Shown: piece after piece, positions 43,575 through 51,910 of the stretch
Layout: each line of letters begins with the position of its first letter
How positions within the stretch are numbered: position 1 is the stretch's first letter
Source of the DNA: an uncultured Chitinophagaceae bacterium
Lineage (GTDB): Bacteria; Bacteroidota; Bacteroidia; Chitinophagales; Chitinophagaceae
Direction: 5' to 3'
DNA length: 64,000 bases
NCBI GenBank assembly: GCA_936908745.1
Contig: CAKZFX010000011.1
Location: forward strand, 124,001 to 188,000
The notes under the pieces: generated by a model
Database searches by the model: none
Told to the model about the DNA's origin: nothing
The model's input: the letters and a program-made list of their open reading frames with translations, nothing else
Translations under genes and position numbers: made by a program

Positions 43575-44866
43575 TCTTCTTCTTCCGAAGTAAACTCATA
43601 GCCAATATCCGAACGATAGTAAATGCCTTCATAGTTAATTTTCGCCAATATATCCAATGAAGTGAAAACAGCTTCCTGTAAATCTTTGTGTAAAGATGTA
43701 ACGCACAACACACGGCCACCGCTGGTTACAATTTTCCCATCCTCTTCTTTAGTGCCTGCATGGAAAATAAGTGATTGCTTACCGTAGTCATCATCCAGCC
43801 CCGTAATCTCAAATCCTTTATCGTATGCAGAAGGGTAACCGCCACTCACCGCCATGATCGTTGCTGCGGATCTTTCATCTACTGCTACTTCGGCTTCATC
43901 CAGTTTTCCTTCGGCAGCAGCCAAACACAAACGTACAAAGTCGCTTTCCAATCTCGCCATCACGACTTCTGTTTCCGGGTCGCCCATGCGGCAGTTGTAT
44001 TCGATCACATAAGGATCGCCGTTGACATTGATCAGGCCGAAGAATACAAAACCTGTATACTCAATACCTTCCTGGTGCAAACCTTTGATGGTTGGTTTGA
44101 TCACCTGCTCTTCAATTTTATACATAAAGGCCGGCGTTACAAACGGAACAGGGCTTACTGCACCCATACCGCCGGTGTTTAAGCCGGTATCGCCTTCGCC
44201 AATTCTTTTATAGTCTTTTGCCTCGGGCAGCAAACGATAGTTTTTACCATCCGTAATGGCGAATACGCTTAGTTCAATCCCTGTCAGGAATTCTTCGACT
44301 ACCACTTTTTTACTGGCTTCGCCAAATTTGGATTGCTGGATCATCAGTTCAAACTCAGCAATGGCTTCCAAATGATTATTGCAGATAACAACACCTTTTC
44401 CGGCAGCCAATCCGTCAGCTTTTATTACGATAGGCAAGGAATGTTGCTCTAAGTATTTAATCCCTTCCTGGTAGTTTTCAATGGAAAATTCGCGGTAAGC
44501 AGCCGTTGGAATATTATGACGCTTCATAAACTCCTTGGCAAAAGCCTTGCTGCCTTCCAGCTGGGCGCCTTTTTTAGAAGGGCCGATAAAATGAATATCC
44601 CGTAACCCTTCATTGGCTTTAAAATAGTCATAGAGACCATTTACCAACGGCTCTTCCGGGCCTACGACGAGCATTTCAATTTTTTCGTCGACGCAAAATT
44701 GGCCGATGGCATCAAAATCATGGAGGGCAAGGGGCACGTTGGTGCCACATTGCGCAGTGCCGGGATTGCCGGGTGCAATAAAAACGGGGTTAGCCCATTC
44801 GCTTTGTTGGAGTTTCCATGCAAGGGCATGTTCCCTGCCGCCGGAGCCTAAGAGTAGAATACGCAT
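43562..44866 (-). CDS. purD: Phosphoribosylamine-glycine ligase
   Basis: This 434-residue ATP-grasp enzyme joins glycine to phosphoribosylamine in the second step of purine synthesis. Signatures are GSGGREHALAWKL at the start, GPEEPLVNGLYDYF, IKADGLAAGKGVVI, and NTGGMGAVSPVP, followed by EYNCRMGDPETEVVM. Length is normal for PurD. The last codons and the stop overlap a 7-bp repeat array, so the acidic C-terminal tail (SEEEDNEQ) is partly repeat-encoded. Confidence 0.97.
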   Translation of the reverse strand: MRILLLGSGGREHALAWKLQQSEWANPVFIAPGNPGTAQCGTNVPLALHDFDAIGQFCVDEKIEMLVVGPEEPLVNGLYDYFKANEGLRDIHFIGPSKKGAQLEGSKAFAKEFMKRHNIPTAAYREFSIENYQEGIKYLEQHSLPIVIKADGLAAGKGVVICNNHLEAIAEFELMIQQSKFGEASKKVVVEEFLTGIELSVFAITDGKNYRLLPEAKDYKRIGEGDTGLNTGGMGAVSPVPFVTPAFMYKIEEQVIKPTIKGLHQEGIEYTGFVFFGLINVNGDPYVIEYNCRMGDPETEVVMARLESDFVRLCLAAAEGKLDEAEVAVDERSAATIMAVSGGYPSAYDKGFEITGLDDDYGKQSLIFHAGTKEEDGKIVTSGGRVLCVTSLHKDLQEAVFTSLDILAKINYEGIYYRSDIGYEFTSEEEDNEQ

Positions 44867-45013
44867 GATCGGGTCAGTAGCTGGATTTTAATTTGTTGCG
44901 AATATCGGCCAACCTGTGAAAGATTCCCCGAAAAGTTTCCGGGTGGTCAATTTTCTGTATTTTGGCTGCTTCTAACTAATTGCGGTTCCTGATTATTAAT
45001 TAAAAAAATCTGT

Positions 45014-46663
45014 ATGAGTCAACCAGCAAAAGCAGGCAAACACCCTAAAGGCCTCTATGTTTTGTTCTTTACTGAAATGTGGGAACGGTTTGGATACTAC
45101 CTGATGGTTGGTATCCTTTTTTTATTCCTCACCAATAGCACGGGCAAGGGTTTGCCTAAAGCAATGGGTGCGGATGTGGTAGGAACATTTATCGCCCTTG
45201 TTTATCTCACTCCTTTTATCGGTGGTTTGCTGGCCGACAGGTATCTGGGTTATATCAAGTCCATTTTTATCGGTGGCTCGCTGATGGCGGCAGGTTATCT
45301 CATGATCGCTATGCCGGGTGAATACACTGCGTATATAGCAATGGGGCTTATTATTATTGGTAACGGCTTTTTCAAACCCAACATTTCTACGTTGCTGGGT
45401 AATATGTATAACACGGAAGAAAGAAGGCCATTAAAAGACAACGCATTTAATATCTTCTATATGGGTATTAATATCGGGGCCTTCTTTTGCAACTTCGCTG
45501 CTGCTATCCTGCGGAATAAAATCGGCTGGCAAGCGGCTTTCTCCGCGGCTGGTATTGGTTTGATTCTCGGTCTTATTTTTCTTGCTATTAATTTAAAACA
45601 TATTAAAGAATACGATGTAAGAAGACCAATGCAACCGGGAGATATGCCTACTTCTAAAATTTTAGGCTCTGTATTTATCCCGATGATTGTTTTCGCCGCA
45701 CTGGGATGGATCATACCAGGCAGTATTTTCGGTAGTGATTCTGCTGATGCGTTCATCTTTGCCTGTATCCCTGTTATTGCGTTTTATGTTAATCTTTGGA
45801 GAAAAGAAAAATCAGAAGACAGGAAAGGGATCGGCGCTTTACTATTTGTATTTGCCGTGTCCGTTATTTTCTGGACAATCTATAATCAAAACTCTACGGG
45901 CCTTACCATCTGGGCTGAATCGCATACTGACAGGTCAATACCACAGTTTATGGAAAAGCCTGCCGATGCGGTTTATGCATTACAAAGTTTAGAAACAGCA
46001 CCGCAACAAGTAGACAGCCTGGATAGTTATATGCGTGTGGTAACAGATGATTCAGGTCATGCCATTAAAACAATGGGGCCTGACCCTTATTTTGCCAATA
46101 TGCCAAAAGATAAATGGCCGCCGAATGGTGTTGAAAAAGTTGGTAACACGGAACTATTCCAGTCGATCAATCCTTTCTTTATTGTTGCCTTTACGCCTTT
46201 GATCATCTTATTCTTTGCATGGCGGGCCCGACGAGGCAAACCTGTAAGTACGGCCAGCAAGTTTGCATGGGCATTAATCATCGCCGGTTTGAGTGCATTG
46301 GTAATGGTATTCGCGGTCATGTCTGTTCCGAGCATTTACACACATAAATCGAGTCCGTTCTGGTTGTTCCTCACCTATGGCGTGTTTACCGTCAGTGAGG
46401 TCTGTTTAAGCCCGATAGGTCTTTCATTTGTTTCCAAACTGGCGCCGCAACGATTGACGGCGCTGATGATGGGTGGTTGGTTTCTTTCCACTTCATTAGG
46501 TGGTAAGGTAGCGGGTGTGATGGCTACCTTCTGGGATAAAATGCCAGATAAAAGAATATTCTTCGGCATCATTGCAGTAGCTGCCATTTTGGGCGGATTA
46601 CTCATATTCAGCAGGGTTAAATCATTGGATAAAATTGTCAGAGATAAGACAGGCTCTGCATAA
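45014..46663 (+). CDS. POT-family (PTR2) peptide:proton symporter, first copy
   Basis: This 549-residue protein has the proton-coupled signature EMWERFGYYLM (ExxERxxYY) at about 17-27, FYMGINIGAF near 150, and about twelve to fourteen helices. A hydrophilic insert at about 300-370, between two helices, is typical of long Bacteroidota POT proteins. It imports di- and tripeptides. It is followed after 95 bases, with a terminator in between, by a second POT gene and then by an OPT transporter gene. The three form a peptide-uptake cluster. Confidence 0.93.
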   Translation: MSQPAKAGKHPKGLYVLFFTEMWERFGYYLMVGILFLFLTNSTGKGLPKAMGADVVGTFIALVYLTPFIGGLLADRYLGYIKSIFIGGSLMAAGYLMIAMPGEYTAYIAMGLIIIGNGFFKPNISTLLGNMYNTEERRPLKDNAFNIFYMGINIGAFFCNFAAAILRNKIGWQAAFSAAGIGLILGLIFLAINLKHIKEYDVRRPMQPGDMPTSKILGSVFIPMIVFAALGWIIPGSIFGSDSADAFIFACIPVIAFYVNLWRKEKSEDRKGIGALLFVFAVSVIFWTIYNQNSTGLTIWAESHTDRSIPQFMEKPADAVYALQSLETAPQQVDSLDSYMRVVTDDSGHAIKTMGPDPYFANMPKDKWPPNGVEKVGNTELFQSINPFFIVAFTPLIILFFAWRARRGKPVSTASKFAWALIIAGLSALVMVFAVMSVPSIYTHKSSPFWLFLTYGVFTVSEVCLSPIGLSFVSKLAPQRLTALMMGGWFLSTSLGGKVAGVMATFWDKMPDKRIFFGIIAVAAILGGLLIFSRVKSLDKIVRDKTGSA

Positions 46664-46681
46664 AAAAATTTAATCTTAATC

Positions 46682-46707
46682 AAAAGGCGGCCTACCAGCC
46701 GCCTTTT
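46682..46707 (+). terminator. Intrinsic terminator of the first POT gene
   Basis: GGCGGC/GCCGCC stem (46686-46691 with 46698-46703) is flanked by AAAA and TTTT, which extend the stem. Confidence 0.8.
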
Positions 46708-46758
46708 CCATTTACCCTAACTTTCATTTTCCTATCTTTCAAAATCAAACGATTCAAT

Positions 46759-48390
46759 ATGTGGAAGAAACATCCTAAAGCATTGCCATTTTTGTTCTTT
46801 TCCGAAATGTGGGAACGGTTCGGTTATTACCTGATGATCGGGATTTTTACCCTTTACCTCAAAGATGTAAAAACCGGGTACGCAATGACGGAGGCCGAAT
46901 CGGCCGACCTCTATGGAACCTTTATCGCCCTTGTATTTTTAACGCCTTTTATTGGTGGACTATTAGCCGATCGTTATCTCGGCTACCGCAAATCCATTAT
47001 CATGGGCGGCCTGATGATGGGCGCAGGCTATTGCCTGATGTCGGTACATAGCTTGCCAATGCTTTATTTGTCCATGACCCTCGTAATTATGGGAAATGGG
47101 TTTTTCAAACCCAATATCTCAACCTTATTAGGAAATGTATATACTACCCCTGAATACATAAAACAAAAAGATGACGGTTACAACATCTTTTATATGGGTA
47201 TCAATATCGGCGCATTCATCTGTAATTTTTTTGGCGCTGCTTTATATATCACTTACGGTTGGGGCGCTGCCTTTATTGCCGCAGGCGTGGGTATGTTTAT
47301 CGGCGTAGGTATTTTCCTGGTCGGCACCAAACACTATGCAGCGTATGATATTAAAAAAGGAGTTAGCGAAAATGATATGTCCATGACAAGGATTGTTATC
47401 ACCATTTTTGTTCCTTCTATTATTGCGGGTGTAATCGGGTGGCTGATCCCGGGTTCATTAGTTGGGTCTGATTCTACGGATGCTTTTATTTTTGCCTGTT
47501 TGCCTGTTATTTATTTCTATTGGTCTTTATATGCCAGGGCAAAAGCGGATGAAAAAAGACCGATCGCTGCGCTGCTTGCTATTTTTGCTGTGGTGGTGAT
47601 GTTCTGGGCTGTATTCAAACAAAATGGTTCTGCATTAAACACATGGGCTGACCGATACACTGATCGTGAAGTAAAAGGAACGACTGAACAACTCTTCACC
47701 GCATTAAAGTTTTCTCAACCCATTAGCTATACAAAAGATTCGGTTGCCAAATACGATGACCAGTTCCGCCTGCAAAAAGAAGATGGCAAAGTGGTAAAAG
47801 AAATAAACTATCCTGTTTATTTTAAAAATATGGCGGAAGATAAAAAACCTGTCGAAGGAGATACAATCAGCTTATGGGCTACCAATCTTAGTCAATCCAT
47901 CAACCCGGGCTGGGTGATATTGCTGACACCATTGGTCGTTGCGTTCTTTACATGGATGCGAAGAAGAAATAAAGAACCATCTACCGCTACCAAGATCGCT
48001 TTTGGTTTATTGATCTCCGGTCTTTCTGCATTGGTGATGGTTGGTGCTGTATATGCAAGTAACAATGGTTCTGAAAAAGCAAGTGTGCTTTGGCTGATCA
48101 GCAGTTATGGGGTTATCACTATCGGCGAATTATTATTAAGCCCGATGGGCCTATCCATTGTATCCAAATTAAGCCCTGTACGCATCACTTCATTAATGAT
48201 GGGTGGCTGGTTTCTTGCTACATCCATAGGAAATAAATTATCAGGTGTATTAGCAACCATGTGGGACACTTACAGTCATAAAGCAGGCTTCTTTTGGCTG
48301 AACTTTGGATTGCTGATGGTAGCTACCATTATGTGCTTTGCTATGCTTCGCTGGCTGAATAAAGTAATGAAAGAAAAAGGAGTGAAGTAG
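46759..48390 (+). CDS. POT-family (PTR2) peptide:proton symporter, second copy
   Basis: This 543-residue paralogue of the preceding protein shares EMWERFGYYLM, GLLADRYLGYRKS, GNGFFKPNISTLLGN and FYMGINIGAF. It also has a hydrophilic insert at about 300-370, but one whose sequence differs. The two copies therefore arose by an old tandem duplication and may differ in peptide preference. A 7-bp repeat array begins right after the stop, and a terminator follows at 48446-48494. Confidence 0.93.
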   Translation: MWKKHPKALPFLFFSEMWERFGYYLMIGIFTLYLKDVKTGYAMTEAESADLYGTFIALVFLTPFIGGLLADRYLGYRKSIIMGGLMMGAGYCLMSVHSLPMLYLSMTLVIMGNGFFKPNISTLLGNVYTTPEYIKQKDDGYNIFYMGINIGAFICNFFGAALYITYGWGAAFIAAGVGMFIGVGIFLVGTKHYAAYDIKKGVSENDMSMTRIVITIFVPSIIAGVIGWLIPGSLVGSDSTDAFIFACLPVIYFYWSLYARAKADEKRPIAALLAIFAVVVMFWAVFKQNGSALNTWADRYTDREVKGTTEQLFTALKFSQPISYTKDSVAKYDDQFRLQKEDGKVVKEINYPVYFKNMAEDKKPVEGDTISLWATNLSQSINPGWVILLTPLVVAFFTWMRRRNKEPSTATKIAFGLLISGLSALVMVGAVYASNNGSEKASVLWLISSYGVITIGELLLSPMGLSIVSKLSPVRITSLMMGGWFLATSIGNKLSGVLATMWDTYSHKAGFFWLNFGLLMVATIMCFAMLRWLNKVMKEKGVK

Positions 48391-48432
48391 AGTAAGGAGT
48401 CTTTAGTCGGGAGTCGAGCGTCTTTAATTAGG
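48391..48432 (+). repeat. 7-bp-period array (AGTCGGG type) after the second POT gene
   Basis: Six 7-mers (AGTAAGG, AGTCTTT, AGTCGGG, AGTCGAG, CGTCTTT, AATTAGG) begin at the base after the TAG stop at 48388-48390. Confidence 0.65.
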
Positions 48433-48445
48433 AATACTTAGTAGA

Positions 48446-48494
48446 TAGCCGGTGGCCATTGTCTTTTAGAGATGACGGCTACCGGCTATTTTTG
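48446..48494 (+). terminator. Intrinsic terminator between POT and OPT genes
   Basis: TAGCCGGT (48446-48453) pairs with ACCGGCTA (48481-48488), with partial pairing further in, and is followed by TTTTT. The apparent TAnnTTTG at 48487-48494 lies in this hairpin, so it is an uncertain promoter. Confidence 0.65.
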
Positions 48495-48522
48495 TTTATC
48501 TTCCGTATCCAAAACCAATTGT

Positions 48523-50586
48523 ATGGCTGATAAGTCCAATTTCAAACCATTCGTGGCTCCTGAAACCAAAATGGCCGAGTTCACCGTGAAGTCCATTCTG
48601 ACAGGCGCTGCATTCGGTATCATCTTCGGAGCTTCTACCGTTTATCTTGCTTTAAAAGCAGGTCTTACTGTTTCCGCTTCTATTCCCATCGCTGTACTGG
48701 CAATCACGCTGGGACGCAAGTTTTTAAAAACAACCATTCTTGAAAACAACATTATTCAAACAACAGGTTCTGCTGGTGAAAGTATTGCGGCCGGTGTTGT
48801 ATTTACATTACCGGGCTTTTTGTTTTTAAGTGAATCAGGGAGTGCTAATTACTTTAATTATTTCACGATACTGATACTTGCCATCTTTGGCGGCATATTG
48901 GGAACATTGATGATGATCCCGCTACGCCGTTCATTGATCGTAAAAGAACATGCCACACTCCCCTATCCTGAAGGAACAGCCTGTGCTTCTGTTTTAAAAG
49001 CCGGGGAAAAGGGCGGTGATTTTGCTAAAACAGCTTTCATGGGATTGGGCTTCGCCTTTGCATATGCGATTTTGCAAAAGATCATTCATGTGATTGCAGA
49101 AACGCCTGCATTCTTTACCAGGCAAACCAATAAGATATTTCCATCCGCAAGGATAAGTGGTGAGATCACTCCTGAATATTTAGGTGTGGGCTATATCATC
49201 GGGCCACGCATTGCGGGTATCTTAGTGGCAGGTGGTGTGTTAAGCTGGTTTGTATTAATTCCATTATTAGCTTCATTGGTAAACCCTGATGTAATTGCCG
49301 GGCAGTTGGCCAAGATTGGCTATTTAGGAGATGTGGGTAAAGCAGGCGGCTCATTTGGCTGGGACCCCGCCACGCATAATTTTTCTAACTGGTCAGATGC
49401 TATTTACAAAGCATATATACGTCAAATAGGTGCGGGTGCAGTGGCTGCAGGTGGTTTTATCACCTTGATAAAAACAATCCCCACTATCATTTCCTCTTTC
49501 AAAGGAAGTCTTGGATCATTGAAAAATGAAGATGGTACGCCTGCCGGTGCAAATGTTCCAAGAACAGAAAGAGACTTATCTATCAAAGTCGTTGCCATCG
49601 GTAGTTTGGTCCTCCTGTTAGTGATCGCTTTCATGCCGAGTACATTGATACCGGGCACTAATATCGGCAGCAAATTATTATTAGGATTACTGGTTATCAT
49701 CTTTGGTGCATTCTTCGTTACGGTAGCTTCAAGGATTGTAGGTTTAATTGGCTCTTCCAACAGCCCTATCAGCGGTATGACGATCGCTACATTGATGGGA
49801 ACCTGCCTGATCTTTATTGCTGTAAAATGGACAGGCCATGTGTATGAGCCAATGGCGTTAGTAGTGGGCGGCATGATTTGTATAGCCGCAGCAAACGCCG
49901 GTGCTACTTCGCAGGATTTAAAAACAGGCTACCTGGTAGGCGCAACACCTAAATACCAGCAGATTGCCTTATTTGTCGGTGCTATCGTTTCTTCTATCGC
50001 CATCGGTGCCACTATTAAAGTGCTTGACCAGCCAACAGCAGAAATGGCGGCACAAGGCATTCAGCATGCTATTGGCACAGATGAATATCCTGCTCCGCAA
50101 GGAACATTGATGGCTACATTGATCAAAGGCATTCTTTCATTCAATCTTGACTGGCAGTTTGTATTGGTAGGTGTGTTCATTGCCATTGTAATGGAGTTGT
50201 GCGGCATCAAAGCATTGAGCTTTGCCATTGGTATCTACCTGCCATTGTCAACCACACTTCCCATCTTTATCGGTGGTGCCATCCGTGGCTTGGTTGAGTG
50301 GAGAAATAAAAAGAAAAAAATCGAAGTATCACCTGAAGAAGAAGACCTTGGCAAAGGCAATCTTTTTGCAACGGGCTTAGTGGCCGGTGGTGCATTGGCT
50401 GGTGTACTCGTGGCCATCTTATCTTCTATTCCAAGTGTAAACAGTAATCTTGGAAAGATCAATGCTGAACATGGCCTTACGAATGTGTTAGGTGGCGAAG
50501 GCTATAAGTGGCTTGGTGTTATCTTCTTTGCAATAATGGGCTTTGTGCTATACCGCATCGCCGTCAGCAAAAAGAAACCGATCTGA
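48523..50586 (+). CDS. OPT-family oligopeptide transporter
   Basis: This 687-residue protein has about sixteen membrane helices. OPT features are GIIFGASTVYLALKAGLTVSAS near the start, TGSAGESIAAGVVFTLPG near 80, LPYPEGTACASVLKAG near 140, and GPRIAGILVAGG. Prokaryotic OPT proteins take up oligopeptides or metal chelates. I start at ATG 48523, since the longer frame from 48472 would run back through the terminator. It is the third successive peptide-transporter gene. Confidence 0.9.
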   Translation: MADKSNFKPFVAPETKMAEFTVKSILTGAAFGIIFGASTVYLALKAGLTVSASIPIAVLAITLGRKFLKTTILENNIIQTTGSAGESIAAGVVFTLPGFLFLSESGSANYFNYFTILILAIFGGILGTLMMIPLRRSLIVKEHATLPYPEGTACASVLKAGEKGGDFAKTAFMGLGFAFAYAILQKIIHVIAETPAFFTRQTNKIFPSARISGEITPEYLGVGYIIGPRIAGILVAGGVLSWFVLIPLLASLVNPDVIAGQLAKIGYLGDVGKAGGSFGWDPATHNFSNWSDAIYKAYIRQIGAGAVAAGGFITLIKTIPTIISSFKGSLGSLKNEDGTPAGANVPRTERDLSIKVVAIGSLVLLLVIAFMPSTLIPGTNIGSKLLLGLLVIIFGAFFVTVASRIVGLIGSSNSPISGMTIATLMGTCLIFIAVKWTGHVYEPMALVVGGMICIAAANAGATSQDLKTGYLVGATPKYQQIALFVGAIVSSIAIGATIKVLDQPTAEMAAQGIQHAIGTDEYPAPQGTLMATLIKGILSFNLDWQFVLVGVFIAIVMELCGIKALSFAIGIYLPLSTTLPIFIGGAIRGLVEWRNKKKKIEVSPEEEDLGKGNLFATGLVAGGALAGVLVAILSSIPSVNSNLGKINAEHGLTNVLGGEGYKWLGVIFFAIMGFVLYRIAVSKKKPI

Positions 50587-50606
50587 TTATTATAAGATTT
50601 CAAAAT

Positions 50607-50638
50607 AAAGAACCCGGTCTCATGAGACCGGGTTCTTT
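50607..50638. terminator. Bidirectional terminator between OPT and DUF1501 genes
   Basis: A perfect 32-bp palindrome with A-rich left and T-rich right ends (50607-50622 pairs with 50623-50638). It can serve both convergent genes. Confidence 0.85.
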
Positions 50639-50659
50639 ATTTTTCTTAGCTTCTTCTAT

Positions 50660-51859
50660 TTATATAAAGTTCATATACTCATACTGCTTTTTCAATATGG
50701 CTTTATCATCCGCATTCAGCCATTTTTTCAACACCGTCGCATACACATTTTTAAAATCAACATTGTATTTCAAATCGCCTTCGTTCAGGTCAGCGAGATC
50801 AGGCATGGGATTTAAAATCCCTTTCTGTTTCAGGCCTCCGCTTACCAGGAACATATTGTTGGCCGTACCGTGGTCGGTTCCGTTACTTGCATTTTGTGAA
50901 ACCCTCCGGCCAAATTCAGAGAAGGTAAACAACATTACATCTTCAAAACGATTCTGCGCTTTCAGGTCTTTTACAAAGGCTTTAACCGCATCGTTCATTT
51001 CAGTAAACAAACGGGTTTGCTGGGCATCCTGGTTAATATGTGTATCAAAGCTGCCCAATGAAACATAATACACTTTTGTATTGATCTCCGAATAGATCAG
51101 CGAAGCGATTGTTTTTAAGTTATTGCCCAATTCTGATTTTGGATATTCAGCATTGGTCGGGTGCATTTTACTTTGCTTGAAAATATAGTCTGCACTTGAC
51201 AGGGTTTCCGCCATTGTTTTATAGAGATAATCTACCGGCTGTTCACCTGCATCATCCTGGTGATTTTTCATCACATCACGAAAGAATTTTTCATTCGCTG
51301 TTCCGTATAATCGTTTCGGATCTTTTACCGCTATCCCTTTTATGTCATCTCCTTTCAATGCTAAACTCAACACATCATCCAGTTCAATCGCTTGTGTAGG
51401 TTTGTCGCAGCCCTTACATTGTGCATCAAGGTAACGGCCTACCCAGCCGTTTGTCCAGTATTCATCGCTTTGGCTGGCGCTGTGCCAGATATCCATACTA
51501 CGAAAATGCGAACGGTCCGGGTTGGGGTAGCCCACATTGTTCATCACCGCCAAACTTCCATCGTCATACAATTCCTTAAAAGCTGTCAACGCCGGGTGCA
51601 GCGACACTTCATCCGTCAATGAATTGGCTTTGTCTTTTTGTATCGCCAATTTTGGCCTTGCTTTATAATACAAGTCGTTACGAACGGGTATCACGGTGTT
51701 TAGTCCATCGTTACCGCCGCTTAACTGCAATATCACAACCACTTTATTGCCCAATGGAACCATGCTCTGCGCTTCAAATGCTTTAAGAAATTTAGGCAAC
51801 ATTAATGATGCAGTGGCCAGCGAACCAACCTGGATGAATTCTTTTCTTTTAATAAGCAT
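50660..51859 (-). CDS. DUF1501 family protein
   Basis: This 399-residue protein has an N-terminal Tat-like or Sec-like segment (IKRKEFIQVGSLATASLMLP; KR in place of the twin Arg). It then shows the DUF1501 features VVILQLSGGNDGLNTVIP, SHFRSMDIWHSAS, FDTHINQDAQQ and FSEFGRRVSQNASNGTDHGTAN. The fold is that of the alkaline-phosphatase/sulfatase group. DUF1501 is almost always paired with DUF1800, as here (gene just upstream on the same strand). The role is unknown; an exported function is likely. I use ATG 51859; a TTG seven codons earlier is weaker. Confidence 0.9.
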   Translation of the reverse strand: MLIKRKEFIQVGSLATASLMLPKFLKAFEAQSMVPLGNKVVVILQLSGGNDGLNTVIPVRNDLYYKARPKLAIQKDKANSLTDEVSLHPALTAFKELYDDGSLAVMNNVGYPNPDRSHFRSMDIWHSASQSDEYWTNGWVGRYLDAQCKGCDKPTQAIELDDVLSLALKGDDIKGIAVKDPKRLYGTANEKFFRDVMKNHQDDAGEQPVDYLYKTMAETLSSADYIFKQSKMHPTNAEYPKSELGNNLKTIASLIYSEINTKVYYVSLGSFDTHINQDAQQTRLFTEMNDAVKAFVKDLKAQNRFEDVMLFTFSEFGRRVSQNASNGTDHGTANNMFLVSGGLKQKGILNPMPDLADLNEGDLKYNVDFKNVYATVLKKWLNADDKAILKKQYEYMNFI

Positions 51860-51882
51860 ACTTAAATAATTTAGAAGCAAAT

Positions 51883-51910
51883 CGTACTTCTTACTTTGTA
51901 CTTCGTACTT
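51883..51910 (-). repeat. 7-bp tandem array (AAGTACG type) between DUF1800 and DUF1501
   Basis: Four 7-bp units on the minus strand (two exact AAGTACG and two one-base variants). As after mreB, the array begins at the stop codon of the upstream gene, reading TAAGTACG. Confidence 0.8.

Noticed and set aside
48487..48494. -7 promoter element for the OPT gene (TATTTTTG)
   Set aside because: It overlaps the terminator stem and T run and has no TTG at the usual distance.
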